64,000 nt of DNA from Heliobacterium chlorum. Lineage in GTDB: Bacteria > Bacillota > Desulfitobacteriia > Heliobacteriales > Heliobacteriaceae. This document shows positions 34,143 through 42,524 of the stretch, in pieces (within the stretch, counting starts at the first letter, position 1; each line of letters opens with the position of its first letter). Position numbers and translations under genes: made by a program. The stretch is taken from contig NZ_JACVHF010000002.1 in the NCBI RefSeq assembly GCF_014502795.1, forward strand, positions 1 through 64,000, in the 5' to 3' direction. A model generated the notes under the pieces. That model was not told where the DNA came from. It did no database searches and was given only the letters and a program-made list of their open reading frames with translations.

Positions 34143-34385
34143 GTGTCGCTGGTGGCAAATGAAGCGTGGGCTTTTGTCTGGACGTTTATCGCGGGAGCCG
34201 TTCTAGTCGGTCCTCTGCTCATTGCGGTGATGGAGTATATCCGGCGGAAGGATTATCAGCAGGGGTTTGAAGATGGGATGCTGGCGGCACGGAAACAGTT
34301 TGGAGTGGGTTGTCCGGCGCGATTGGATACCGATGAGCTGATAAAAAGCTGCATTGGCTGCCAGGAGGAGTGCAAAGGGGAATAA
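34143..34385 (+). CDS. Small membrane protein, 80 residues
   Basis: GTG 34143 follows the AbrB stop directly; GTG 34152 is an alternative. One membrane segment (FVWTFIAGAVLVGPLLIAVM) near the N-terminus precedes a polar C-terminal part with CIGCQEEC. It is translated together with the AbrB-type gene. Function is unknown. Confidence 0.65.
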   Translation: MSLVANEAWAFVWTFIAGAVLVGPLLIAVMEYIRRKDYQQGFEDGMLAARKQFGVGCPARLDTDELIKSCIGCQEECKGE

Positions 34386-34484
34386 TCCTCGACTATCGCC
34401 GCTTTGAAGGGGGTGAGTCCGGTGTAAAATCATCCGGTTTGCCTTATTGCCAACATAACAAACAGGGAAAAGGAGTGTTGTTTC

Positions 34485-34826
34485 ATGGCTAACCCGAGTT
34501 GGGATACGCCGCAGGACCAGCCGTTGATGCTGGCCAACGCTTTCCAAGGTGCACTGGAAAAAGACTTTCAACATGAACAAGTCAAGCTGATGGAAGCCCT
34601 TGCCGCTGTAGATCCGGAGAAAGTCTCCAAAGGGAAGATTGCCATCACGATCAATGTGGAACGGGTCAAAGGTACGCAGTCTCAGTTTTATCTCAACTAC
34701 GAATTGAAGACGACCTTCCCGCCGCAAAAACGTGGCCATGTCTGCACGCTGGGTTCCGATGGTGTACTGCAAACGGAAGCGGTACCTGAGCCGGCTCCGA
34801 TCACTCAATTATCCGTGCTTCGATAA
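34485..34826 (+). CDS. Hypothetical phage protein, 113 residues
   Basis: ATG 34485 lies eight bases after AAAGGAG. The middle has KIAITINVERVKGTQSQFYL and then NYELKTTFPP, two beta strands likely to form a hairpin. It is followed by the DUF2303 gene in the same unit, and in many phages such a small protein precedes DUF2303. An inverted repeat (34843-34853 with 34866-34876) lies between the two genes. Confidence 0.7.
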   Translation: MANPSWDTPQDQPLMLANAFQGALEKDFQHEQVKLMEALAAVDPEKVSKGKIAITINVERVKGTQSQFYLNYELKTTFPPQKRGHVCTLGSDGVLQTEAVPEPAPITQLSVLR

Positions 34827-34904
34827 AACATAACAACGCTGCCAGTGGGGCGACCATTGAAAGCATCGTCCCACTGAGCCACTGAGAGGAGAAACGATTT
34901 AATT

Positions 34905-35642
34905 ATGGATAACGAAAACGTAAAGGTTCAAATCAACACTGGGGAAGCTGCTGAAATTCGTCTGGTCACGGTCAACGAACCGCCTGCCTATCGCTATAAC
35001 GGTTTTAATTACAACCTCGAGTCCACGGAAAGTTTCATCAACGCCGTAACCTCGAAGGGTTGCACCGAAGGAACGGTCATCTTCTACCACGAGAACGGAT
35101 TCAACGCTGTCCTGGATGACCGGGTGAAGGACCGTCAGAAAGATACCTTGGCCTATGGCTTCAAAAAATCGGTGCTGTTCAAAGAGTGGGAAGACGTTTT
35201 CCAACGCCATCAGCGTCAGGGCTTCAACCAGAAAGAGTTTGTGGATTTCTTGAAACGCCGCCCTGCCGATCAAGTAGCCGGTGTCGAAGCGCTGATTGCC
35301 AACGCAAGTAAAATGCAGTTTGCCAAAGAAGTTAAAGGCGGTCATGACATCAATGAATCCGGAAAAACCATTCGCTTTGAATATCACGTTAACGATGTGG
35401 TGGTAACGGCCAAGCTTCCTACGGTCATTGAAGCATTCATTCCCGTGTTCAACGAATCGCCCTTCGTCGCCAAGATGGAAATCGAACTGGCCATCGAGTG
35501 GCCCGATGGTGGTACTCCGGAAATTGTACTGAGCTGCCCGAAACTGCCCCGGTACCTGGAAGAGGCTCGTGCTGCAGAAGTGGCGCGACTCAAGGAAGGT
35601 CTCAACGACTTCTTAATCCTTGCCGGCCAACCGACGAAGTAA
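34905..35642 (+). CDS. DUF2303 family phage protein (YfdQ-like)
   Basis: A 245-residue protein matching the DUF2303/YfdQ layout: ESTESFINAVTSKG near the start, GTVIFYHENGFNAVLDDR, then EWEDVFQRHQRQGFNQKEF and a C-terminal half rich in beta strands. The family is frequent in phage early regions and has no established function. ATG 34905 has GAGAGGAG upstream. Confidence 0.8.
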   Translation: MDNENVKVQINTGEAAEIRLVTVNEPPAYRYNGFNYNLESTESFINAVTSKGCTEGTVIFYHENGFNAVLDDRVKDRQKDTLAYGFKKSVLFKEWEDVFQRHQRQGFNQKEFVDFLKRRPADQVAGVEALIANASKMQFAKEVKGGHDINESGKTIRFEYHVNDVVVTAKLPTVIEAFIPVFNESPFVAKMEIELAIEWPDGGTPEIVLSCPKLPRYLEEARAAEVARLKEGLNDFLILAGQPTK

Positions 35643-35663
35643 GTTTATCTGCCCAAACAGTCA

Positions 35664-35693
35664 AGGCGTCCCGGTCATTTGATCGGGGCGCCA
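35664..35693. terminator. GC-rich hairpin between DUF2303 and primase genes
   Basis: GGCGTCCCG and CGGGGCGCC pair with a single G-T position. No T-run follows, so it may slow transcription or protect the mRNA end rather than terminate. Confidence 0.4.
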
Positions 35694-35734
35694 TTCCACC
35701 CTAGCCGCCAGGTAGGCAAAGGAGCGGATGCACT

Positions 35735-36322
35735 ATAAATATTATCGAACAGATAAAGTACAAATTTACCATTCGTGACGCTATTGACAGAATCGGACTA
35801 CATACGCAGACGCAACGGGGCCGCCTGGTGGCGAACTGCCCTTTTCATGCTGGGGATAACACGCCTTCCCTCATCATCTACGAAGAACAGCATCGCTTTT
35901 TCTGCTTCGGCTGCCATGCCAGCGGGGATCAGGTCGACATGATGGCTCGGTTTTGGGGATGCGATACCCGGCAGGCGGTGAAAGAGCTGGCTCGGGAACT
36001 GGGTGTTAGTCAGGGCAAGCGCGATCCGGAAGCCGAGCGGCAGGCACGGGAAAAGCTCGAGGAGAACCGGCGAAGGTTGGAGCAGCGGGAGCGACTGGAG
36101 GCGACGTTTACTCATGAGTTTTTGCTGCTAGCAGCCGTCGAGAGGGCGTGCTATGGAGCATTTTTCAATTATCAACGTAACCATGATGATCCAGAAGCGA
36201 TTAGGCAGTTTGAGGCGGCAGTCAACCTGATTGGTGATGTCGTTCCGATGTTAGACCAAATGCACTACGGGCCGGAACGCCTTGCGGCGATGACGGCCGC
36301 GCAAAGGTGGTGGGGCCGTTGA
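35735..36322 (+). CDS. CHC2 zinc-finger primase-like protein
   Basis: A CHC2 primase zinc finger: NCPFHAGDNTPSL supplies Cys and His and FFCFGCHASGDQVDM the two further Cys. Helices follow; no TOPRIM domain is present, so it probably works with the DUF927 helicase. The coding frame continues upstream of GTG 35828 (NIIEQIKYKFTIRDAIDRIG), which belongs to the family N-terminus. There is no ATG, GTG or TTG in that part. An ATA at 35735 lies ten bases after AAAGGAG, and I take it as the start. ATG 35728 would work only with a frameshift. Confidence 0.82.
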   Translation: MNIIEQIKYKFTIRDAIDRIGLHTQTQRGRLVANCPFHAGDNTPSLIIYEEQHRFFCFGCHASGDQVDMMARFWGCDTRQAVKELARELGVSQGKRDPEAERQAREKLEENRRRLEQRERLEATFTHEFLLLAAVERACYGAFFNYQRNHDDPEAIRQFEAAVNLIGDVVPMLDQMHYGPERLAAMTAAQRWWGR

Positions 36323-38463
36323 GCGATGACCTTTGGTCAGAGTACCAAAACATGAACCCAGAAGATCGACCCACGATTGATGACTGTGACAGTCCTCGCC
36401 CTGTGCGCTTGGCGCCAGAGCAAGAGATAGAGCTTTTCCTTGAGTCGCTTCGGAACATCCCGGATGGGGAGAAGGGACCGTTTTTCAAAGATCGAGTGCT
36501 GCCTGTCTTTCTCAAGCTGAATGACTTCGACCGGGCCCGGACCGAGAAGCGACTTTCCAAGCTGATGGGGGTCGGGGTGAAAGAGCTTCGCGCTCAGGTC
36601 AAGGCGGTAGAGAAGCCGGCAGAGGGAGAAAAGACGGTTCAATCGGTACCAGTTCGACGAACGTCGCTTTTGCCCAAGTGTCCGATTGACTTACATATTC
36701 CAGAGGGCTGGGCGTTGTATGAGCATGGCTTATACGCCATCGATGCCCATGGAAACGCGACACAGATTCTTCCGGTGCCGATTGTGCTGACCAAACGATT
36801 GAAGCCAGCTTCGCCTTCAGAGGTGGCAAAAATTGAGCTTGCGTGGTTGATGGACGGTCGCTGGAGGCATATCACCCGTCCGATGACCGTGGTGTTTCAG
36901 GCGAAGAACATTGTATCTCTGGCGGATTGTGAACTTCCCGTTACCTCTGAGAATGCAAAAAGGCTGGTGCGATTTTTACACCAGCTCATGGCCGACAATC
37001 TCAGTGATTTGCCTGTGGTGACCTCTGTATCTAGGTACGGGTGGACCGGTGATGACTTTGTAGAATTCCTGCCCGGGGAGTCTCAAGAGGATGTCTTTAT
37101 TGACCTCGATGAGCACGAAAAGCTGACGGAGCGGGGGAGTTTGGAACAATGGGTTAAAGCGTTTCTACCCATGTTCAACTGCACGGATATTGCTTGGTTT
37201 GTGGGTATGGTGGGCTTTTCCGGTCCATTGTTATCGGTGCTCTCCACAAGGAGCTTTGCGGTACACATTTGGGCCGGATCCGGCTCAGGGAAGACCGCAG
37301 CCGGATATGTAATGTCATCGGTGTGGGGGAATCCCGATAAGACAAAGTTAAACTTTAGTATGGGCAAAACTGGAACTGCACTCGAGGCCCGGGCCGCACT
37401 GTATCAGCACGTGCCGATCCTGATGAACGAGCGGGAGACGGCGGATAGTAGCGGGAATTGGCGTGGAAGTGAAGATAGTTTTCAGGGGCTTGTCTATCGC
37501 TTCGCGGAAGAACAGGGCCGGGGACGTGGTCGTGTAGATGGTTCATCTCGAGAAAATCGCTCTTGGAAGACAGTTCTTGTGACTACCGGTGAGGGGCCGC
37601 TTTCTTCAGACCGCACGAAAGGCGGAGCGGTGAATCGGGTGCTCGAGATCAATGCTCAGCCTCTGCCGGACGATTCGCTCGCAAAATCTGTATATGCACT
37701 GGCACCTCGGTTTCATGGGACCGCCGGACCTGCTTTTGTTCGTCGGCTCGTTGAGCTCATCGCCGAGAACGGGATTACGGGAGTGCAGGATGCCTATAAA
37801 AAGATTTACAACCATGTTGCTTCAGCGAAGGGAGCCAAATCACATACGAAAGCTTCCGTGGAAATGGTCGCGGTGGTCTGTTTTGCCGGAGCACTGGCTG
37901 GCATGTGGATTTTCGGCATGGGGGAAGAAGCCGCTTTTAACCGGGCCATCGATGCTGCCGAGTCCATATTTCAAGCGATTCCAACCAAGGCTGACCGCGA
38001 TGAAGTGACTCGCTGTGCTGACTACCTGTGGGGGTGCGTCTCTCAGTATGCCAACCGGTTTGCCGTAGTCACTAAACAGGGTGATTTGTACGGTGGGCCG
38101 GAGGCATCGGTTCCTCATGTGGGTGACAGGGCCGGGTTCATTGAGGATGGCGCTGTGTTTCTTATTCCCAAGGTGTTCAACGAATGGCTCAAAGATGGTG
38201 GTTATCATCAGGGCACGGTGCGGGAAATGGCATGCCGAGGTCTTATTGCTTCGGTTCAGGAAAAAGAGGGCGATGGGATGCGAACTCGGTACCAGGTGCT
38301 GAAGTCACCGCCATGGCCGACTGCCAGGCGATCGGAGAGTCGGTTTGTCTGTCTTCTGCCGGCGAAGAGTGGGGATGAAGGGGAATCGCCATCAAAGAGC
38401 GGGGATTTAGGTCAATCGGTGAGCGAAAATCCGTCAGATAATGATGAGGTTCCGGTTTTTTAG
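36319..38463 (+). CDS. DUF927-type replicative helicase
   Basis: The protein has about 714 residues. TTG 36319 overlaps the previous stop (TTGA) and is well placed behind AGGTGGTGGGG; GTG 36307 is the longer option. The DUF927 core has HIWAGSGSGKTAAGYVMSS (Walker A), FSMGKTGTALEARAALYQH and PILMNERETAD (a Walker B-like acidic pair). KTVLVTTGEGPLSSDRTKGG and VNRVLEINAQP follow, all typical of DUF927 primase-helicases. It should unwind the phage origin with the CHC2 protein. The origin-like repeats begin 6 bases after its stop. Confidence 0.88.
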   Translation: MSDDLWSEYQNMNPEDRPTIDDCDSPRPVRLAPEQEIELFLESLRNIPDGEKGPFFKDRVLPVFLKLNDFDRARTEKRLSKLMGVGVKELRAQVKAVEKPAEGEKTVQSVPVRRTSLLPKCPIDLHIPEGWALYEHGLYAIDAHGNATQILPVPIVLTKRLKPASPSEVAKIELAWLMDGRWRHITRPMTVVFQAKNIVSLADCELPVTSENAKRLVRFLHQLMADNLSDLPVVTSVSRYGWTGDDFVEFLPGESQEDVFIDLDEHEKLTERGSLEQWVKAFLPMFNCTDIAWFVGMVGFSGPLLSVLSTRSFAVHIWAGSGSGKTAAGYVMSSVWGNPDKTKLNFSMGKTGTALEARAALYQHVPILMNERETADSSGNWRGSEDSFQGLVYRFAEEQGRGRGRVDGSSRENRSWKTVLVTTGEGPLSSDRTKGGAVNRVLEINAQPLPDDSLAKSVYALAPRFHGTAGPAFVRRLVELIAENGITGVQDAYKKIYNHVASAKGAKSHTKASVEMVAVVCFAGALAGMWIFGMGEEAAFNRAIDAAESIFQAIPTKADRDEVTRCADYLWGCVSQYANRFAVVTKQGDLYGGPEASVPHVGDRAGFIEDGAVFLIPKVFNEWLKDGGYHQGTVREMACRGLIASVQEKEGDGMRTRYQVLKSPPWPTARRSESRFVCLLPAKSGDEGESPSKSGDLGQSVSENPSDNDEVPVF

Positions 38464-38468
38464 TTTGC

Positions 38469-38792
38469 TGATCCCAGAATTGATCCCGGTGATCCCGGAG
38501 GTCGAAAGTTCTGGGATCATACGAACAGCGTGTATAACAGGTCTTTTTATCTATTGATCCCATGATCCCATTGATCCCAGAAAAATATATATATTTAATG
38601 ACAAAATTTTTTTCTTCAAGATCGACAGATCACTAAAAAAATAAATTTAAAAATATATAGCTGCATTTTCAAAAATTCCGGGATCATGGGATCAGAGAGC
38701 CTTCTAACCCAAGCAGGGTGCGGGTTTCAGCCTGATCCCAGAACGAAAAATTCCGGGATCAGCGTGGGATCAGCGGGATCAGTCGGGGATCA
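38469..38792. repeat. Probable phage replication origin with 14 GGGATCA heptamers
   Basis: TGATCCC occurs at 38469, 38481, 38490, 38555, 38563, 38572 and 38733. Its complement GGGATCA occurs at 38513, 38680, 38688, 38755, 38766, 38775 and 38786. The copies on the left mostly face one way and those on the right the other way. Between them lies an AT-rich core (about 38580-38665) with runs of A, T and alternating AT. Several copies extend to TTCYGGGATCA. Clusters of initiator sites around a melting region are the form of a theta-type origin, and the adjacent helicase and primase genes agree. Confidence 0.8.
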
Positions 38793-38811
38793 GAAACGGA
38801 GGGCTTGCAGT

Positions 38812-39498
38812 ATGGCAATCTTCGGAGATGTAAAGCGGAAAAACACAAAAGGGGAAGCGGACGGCGGATTGTTTTTCGCTGATGGCCCAGCGAAGCCGCC
38901 CATCCCGCCACAGCCTCCGATTCAGCCCGAATTCCACAATTCCAACATGAATAACCAAATTACTAATATTCAACCGACAAATCTCACCGGTCCCGACTTC
39001 CTCCGCCGACTCATCGTCAAGGGCGAAGTCATCCAAACCGACCTCCACGGCACACCGGTTTACATCTACGCCTACCTCGATAAAGAGCCCGACGAGCGAG
39101 GCATCAAGATCGCTCTCCCGGAGTGGCTGGCCTCACAGGATAAGTACAGCAAAATCGATTTCTACACCTTGCCTGATGGCTCCGTCGTCGGCTATCCGCT
39201 TCCGGCCGTCCACCACGACCCGAGAGATTGGAGCGACCGGCAGCTCTGGTCACATCTAAGGTTCGAAGCTCTCGTGAAGCACGGCCATGAACTCGCTTAT
39301 AAGCTTTATGCGATAAGAGCGATGGGAACAAAGATCGGTCAGTGGCCGGTCGACAGTAAGTGGGCGGGGCGAAGGAAACTGGTGCCAACAATCGCGGAGG
39401 ACTGCTGGAAGTCGGAAGATGAATTCCGCAAAACGATGAGTGAGCAGATCGGCGAGGATAGCGTGAAGAAGATTGGGGCGCTGCTGACGAGGCTGTAA
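38812..39498 (+). CDS. Hypothetical phage protein next to the origin
   Basis: The protein has 228 residues from ATG 38812, ten bases after GGAGGG; the longer frame would run through the origin repeats. A Pro-rich segment (KPPIPPQPPIQPEF) and an Asn/Gln-rich stretch precede an alpha/beta domain (GTPVYIYAYLDKEPDERG, PEWLASQDKYSKIDFY). No known motif is visible. Its position makes it a candidate origin-binding or helicase-loading protein. Confidence 0.7.
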   Translation: MAIFGDVKRKNTKGEADGGLFFADGPAKPPIPPQPPIQPEFHNSNMNNQITNIQPTNLTGPDFLRRLIVKGEVIQTDLHGTPVYIYAYLDKEPDERGIKIALPEWLASQDKYSKIDFYTLPDGSVVGYPLPAVHHDPRDWSDRQLWSHLRFEALVKHGHELAYKLYAIRAMGTKIGQWPVDSKWAGRRKLVPTIAEDCWKSEDEFRKTMSEQIGEDSVKKIGALLTRL

Positions 39499-39636
39499 AC
39501 GTGGTCAACTTTCAGTAAGGATTCATTATCGGAAGTTGAGAATTTCCAAAGTTTAGCCTATTTCAAGCCATCATTGAGCCTAGTGTATGAGTTTTTCAAA
39601 CTATGGTAAGGTCAAATTAAGAGAGGGGTGAAACCG
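39499..39636 (+). promoter_or_regulatory. Intergenic region with an inverted repeat
   Basis: TCAACTT(T/C)C is present in inverse orientation at about 39507-39515 and 39532-39540, matching at eight of nine positions. It could be an operator for the next transcription unit. No clear promoter boxes were found. Confidence 0.35.
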
Positions 39637-40560
39637 GTGAAGCGTGGACGATGTATGGGCGTTAGCGAAAAACTCGTCTTTCCGTCACTAGCTGACGGCA
39701 ACCATGGCGACGAAAGCGAATTGCCCGGCGAAGCAAACAAGGTGACAACGTACTTCGTGGATCCGGCGGAGCTGCACAAGAAATATGGGCCGCCTGGGTA
39801 CCTGATGAACGGACAGAAGGGCAAAAAAACGAATTCCCTGTGGGGAGGGTATCCGACCAAGGAGAAAGACAAGGAAGAGAAAGGGAGAGACAAAGAAATG
39901 GCAAAGGTGAAGGTCCTTACACTGGACGATCTTTTTAAGCACTATGAAAAAGGCATGACGAAATGGGCACTGGCCACGAAGGTGGCGAGAGCAATCGATT
40001 CCAATCCGGCTAACGTGAACGCCAAGATGACGTCGATGGGCATCGACAGCGGCATCAATGACCTGAAGGCGAAACACGAAAAGTGGTTAGCCGAAAAAGA
40101 AACTGCAAACGGACAAGTCCAGCCCACTCTGGAAACACAAGAAGCCGCGACTCCAGCGGAAGAGGTAGTCGCGGCAGTGAACGAAGGAACCCCGTCTATT
40201 TTGCCCCAAGAAGCGTCGATAGATACAGATGGGTGTAAAGATATTGCCTACCATGCCGAAGATGCTTGTACCAACGAAATTTCTTGCGACGTTGCCGAAA
40301 ATAAGGAAGACTCCACGGTTGAAATGACTGACCTGTCAGTCAATCACAGCGACACGGACGATCAAGTTTCGATTATTCCCTATTCATGGCCCGTCACCAT
40401 CCGTCGCAACCACGACAAAGCAGTTGAATTCAATAACTACCAAGAAGCTATCGCCTTCATGCAGGATGAATTCTCTCGCAAAGCGGTCCGGGAAGGAAAA
40501 ATCACAATGACCATCACCGTACCAGTGGAAGTGCTGATCAGCGAGATGGATAACCGATGA
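39637..40560 (+). CDS. Hypothetical phage protein, 307 residues
   Basis: GTG 39637 lies eight bases after GAGAGGGG. The first part has a motif-like stretch (YFVDPAELHKKYGPPGYLMN). The middle (LDDLFKHYEKGMTKWALATK, VARAIDSNPANVNAKM) resembles a helix-turn-helix, followed by an acidic low-complexity linker and a C-terminal domain (WPVTIRRNHDKAVEFNN). A DNA-binding regulatory role is likely but not shown. The stop overlaps the next start by four bases. Confidence 0.65.
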   Translation: MKRGRCMGVSEKLVFPSLADGNHGDESELPGEANKVTTYFVDPAELHKKYGPPGYLMNGQKGKKTNSLWGGYPTKEKDKEEKGRDKEMAKVKVLTLDDLFKHYEKGMTKWALATKVARAIDSNPANVNAKMTSMGIDSGINDLKAKHEKWLAEKETANGQVQPTLETQEAATPAEEVVAAVNEGTPSILPQEASIDTDGCKDIAYHAEDACTNEISCDVAENKEDSTVEMTDLSVNHSDTDDQVSIIPYSWPVTIRRNHDKAVEFNNYQEAIAFMQDEFSRKAVREGKITMTITVPVEVLISEMDNR

Positions 40561-41546
40561 GTACTACCACTCTCGACAACCGCCCGGGCCTTACTGTCAC
40601 AGAGGCCCGGGAAATCGATCGGTACTGCATCGAGAAGATCGAACAATCAAGAAGCTCCATCGACCAAATGGGCGACATCACCCAGGGCAAGCGGCCTAAA
40701 TACCTCAACCAAGCATCGATGGCGCAATTCTTCCGCACGACGGCCGCCATGGACGAACTCGCCCGAACCGCCTGCTGGTGGCGACAGTACGACCCAGAGA
40801 TAGAGCAAATGATGCTCGACGCCATGGAAATGACCATGGTAGGCCTGCAAGAGATGACGGTCCGCATGGATCAAGTCCAACGCGACAAGCTGCTGTATAA
40901 AACATCGAAGCATGAAATCCTTTTCGTCGCCGACAGTGAAGCCAGGAGAGATAAGAAGCGCCTGCTGGAAGAAGCCGCCGAAACCATAGTCCCCACGGAA
41001 GATTTATTCAACATCTCAGTTCAAGCCATCGAGGCTTGCCGGTCCTGCATGCAAAGGGGCGAAGCGGTCGAGAAGTGTGAGTCCCGAATATCCATGCTTC
41101 GCTGCATGGTCCCCATACCCCCAGGAATGGAAAACCCGCCCGATGGTCGCTGTCCCTATCAAGCGGCGCTCGGGATTAAGCGGCGAAGGGTAGGTATCAG
41201 TCACCCACTGAAGGGCGACATCCCCGGGAATATGGCCAAGATTGACGCCATCTGCCGATGGGTTTACGAGCAACATCCGGACGTGGTCCCCGTGTCGTTT
41301 GTGCATATGTTCAGCTTTTTGGATGACACTCAGCCAGAGCAGCGCAAACGGGCATTACTGTGGTGCATCGATATCCTGCTGGGATTGGATGAACTGTGGG
41401 TGTTCGGCGATTGGGAGAAATCCGAAGGCTGCTGTGTTGAGGTCGAGGCGGCCAAGCGGGTGAACATGCCGATCATCGTGTGGGATCCGAAGTTTGATGA
41501 ACTTAAGGTATCGGAGTCGGAACCTAGCACCGAGAAAGGAGCATAG
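40557..41546 (+). CDS. Phage protein with nucleoside deoxyribosyltransferase-like C-terminus
   Basis: A 329-residue protein of two parts. The N-terminal ~200 residues are helical and end in a Cys cluster (ACRSCMQRGEAVEKCES, MLRCMV, GRCPYQAALG), as in DUF5651-like phage proteins. The C-terminal ~120 residues have VGISHPLKGD, VVPVSFVHMFSFLDD, LLWCIDILLGLDELWVFGDW and VEVEAAKRVNMPIIVWDP. This is the fold pattern of DUF4406/nucleoside 2-deoxyribosyltransferase-like proteins. It may process nucleotides or NAD-derived molecules; the substrate cannot be read from the sequence. Confidence 0.7.
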   Translation: MSTTTLDNRPGLTVTEAREIDRYCIEKIEQSRSSIDQMGDITQGKRPKYLNQASMAQFFRTTAAMDELARTACWWRQYDPEIEQMMLDAMEMTMVGLQEMTVRMDQVQRDKLLYKTSKHEILFVADSEARRDKKRLLEEAAETIVPTEDLFNISVQAIEACRSCMQRGEAVEKCESRISMLRCMVPIPPGMENPPDGRCPYQAALGIKRRRVGISHPLKGDIPGNMAKIDAICRWVYEQHPDVVPVSFVHMFSFLDDTQPEQRKRALLWCIDILLGLDELWVFGDWEKSEGCCVEVEAAKRVNMPIIVWDPKFDELKVSESEPSTEKGA

Positions 41547-41551
41547 CCATT

Positions 41552-41908
41552 TTGATAAACGGAGGAATAGACAACTTAGGCTTGTTTCAGTTTGAGGCAA
41601 AGGAACTGGCTGCCCAAATCTTCCTCAACGATAAGCCGGGAAAAATCCTTGGCGATCAGCTAACGGCACGGCTCTGCGAAGAAGTCGGTGAACTGGCCAG
41701 AGCGGTTCGACGATTCGGTTGTCACCGCATAGGCCATCCCGATGAGAAACCAGGAACAACCGACGAAGTGATCGACGAAATCGGCGATGTTCTGTTTCTG
41801 ACGGCAAGAATCGCCGAACTGTGTGACGTGAAGCTCAGCGAAGCAGCCGGCAAGGTGATAATCAAGCTAGAGCAAAGAATGAGAGAAAGACAAAAAGGTT
41901 GCACATAA
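41552..41908 (+). CDS. MazG-like NTP pyrophosphohydrolase
   Basis: The protein has 118 residues from TTG 41552, eleven bases after AAAGGAG. RLCEEVGELARAVRRFG and DEVIDEIGDVLFLTARIAEL give the EExxE and ExxD metal sites of the MazG family. It is the second MazG-like enzyme of this phage and directly follows the deoxyribosyltransferase-like gene, suggesting a nucleotide-handling pair. Confidence 0.85.
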   Translation: MINGGIDNLGLFQFEAKELAAQIFLNDKPGKILGDQLTARLCEEVGELARAVRRFGCHRIGHPDEKPGTTDEVIDEIGDVLFLTARIAELCDVKLSEAAGKVIIKLEQRMRERQKGCT

Positions 41909-41911
41909 AAT

Positions 41912-41935
41912 AAAAAGGCAGTTCGAAAACTGCCC
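41912..41935 (-). terminator. Terminator of the minus-strand 149-residue gene
   Basis: GGCAGTT (41917-41923) pairs exactly with AACTGCC (41928-41934). On the minus strand five T residues follow. It lies 13 bases beyond the stop of the minus-strand gene. Confidence 0.7.
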
Positions 41936-41947
41936 TGACAGAGTTGC

Positions 41948-42397
41948 CTATTCAGTTATGGCATCTTCTTCTTCTAAAAGAGTCTCTTCTGTCGGTGCTA
42001 AGGGTGACACATCTTCAATTACGAGTTTACGGACAAGGATTTTTTTTACTTTTTCGTCATCTTTGCAGTAATGGGTTGCTGAGGAAAAGACTTGTGAGTT
42101 AGAAACCACCCGTTGGATATTCACGATGTAACCAAAATCATACAAAACTTCTTTGATTAACGAACCGATGAGTTGTTTTACGGTGTTATTGCTAAGTGTT
42201 AAATAAGGATCGTTAGCAAACTGTTCTTCAAGTTTTTGAACGATCCCCGATAATGCGGGTTTACCGTTTTCACAAGCACTGATCATTTTGTCGATAGATT
42301 CCGGTTCTGATAGGAACTCATAAATTTTCTTAACAGTGGGATTGTCTTTGAATTTTTTGTACTTCGGATACCAACCAAAAAAACGATCGAGCGACAT
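41948..42397 (-). CDS. Minus-strand phage moron gene, 149 residues
   Basis: The gene is more AT-rich than its neighbours, points against the operon and has its own promoter, operators and terminator, so it is probably expressed in the lysogen. The ribosome site GGAGGAAG precedes ATG 42397. The protein is helical (NPTVKKIYEFLSEPESID, NTVKQLIGSLIKEVLYDFGY) with VSNSQVFSSATHYCKDDE in the middle and an acidic tail. It is not clearly a DNA-binding protein, yet the three inverted repeats at its promoter suggest autoregulation. Superinfection exclusion or defence is possible but not shown. Confidence 0.75.
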   Translation of the reverse strand: MSLDRFFGWYPKYKKFKDNPTVKKIYEFLSEPESIDKMISACENGKPALSGIVQKLEEQFANDPYLTLSNNTVKQLIGSLIKEVLYDFGYIVNIQRVVSNSQVFSSATHYCKDDEKVKKILVRKLVIEDVSPLAPTEETLLEEEDAITE

Positions 42398-42421
42398 GTT
42401 GCTTCCTCCAAAAAAATTAGT

Positions 42422-42496
42422 AGAAAGGAAAACCTTTCTCTATAACGTATGATAGCAGAAAGGATTTCCTGTGTCAATAGCAAGAAAGGAATACCT
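42422..42496 (-). promoter_or_regulatory. Promoter with three AGAAAGG/CCTTTCT operator sites
   Basis: Read on the minus strand, TTGACA (42472-42477) and TATCAT (42449-42454) are 17 bases apart. AGAAAGG-AAAA-CCTTTCT is perfect at 42422-42439. Related AGAAAGG-N4-CCT sites lie at 42457-42470, inside the promoter spacer, and at 42483-42496. The repressor that binds them is unknown. Confidence 0.75.
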
Positions 42497-42524
42497 ATGT
42501 AACATTATTATAAGGGAGAGGCAG

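Noticed and set aside
38469-38792. CRISPR-like reading of the heptamer cluster
   Set aside because: The repeats are only seven bases, occur in both orientations and have irregular short spacing; no cas genes are present.
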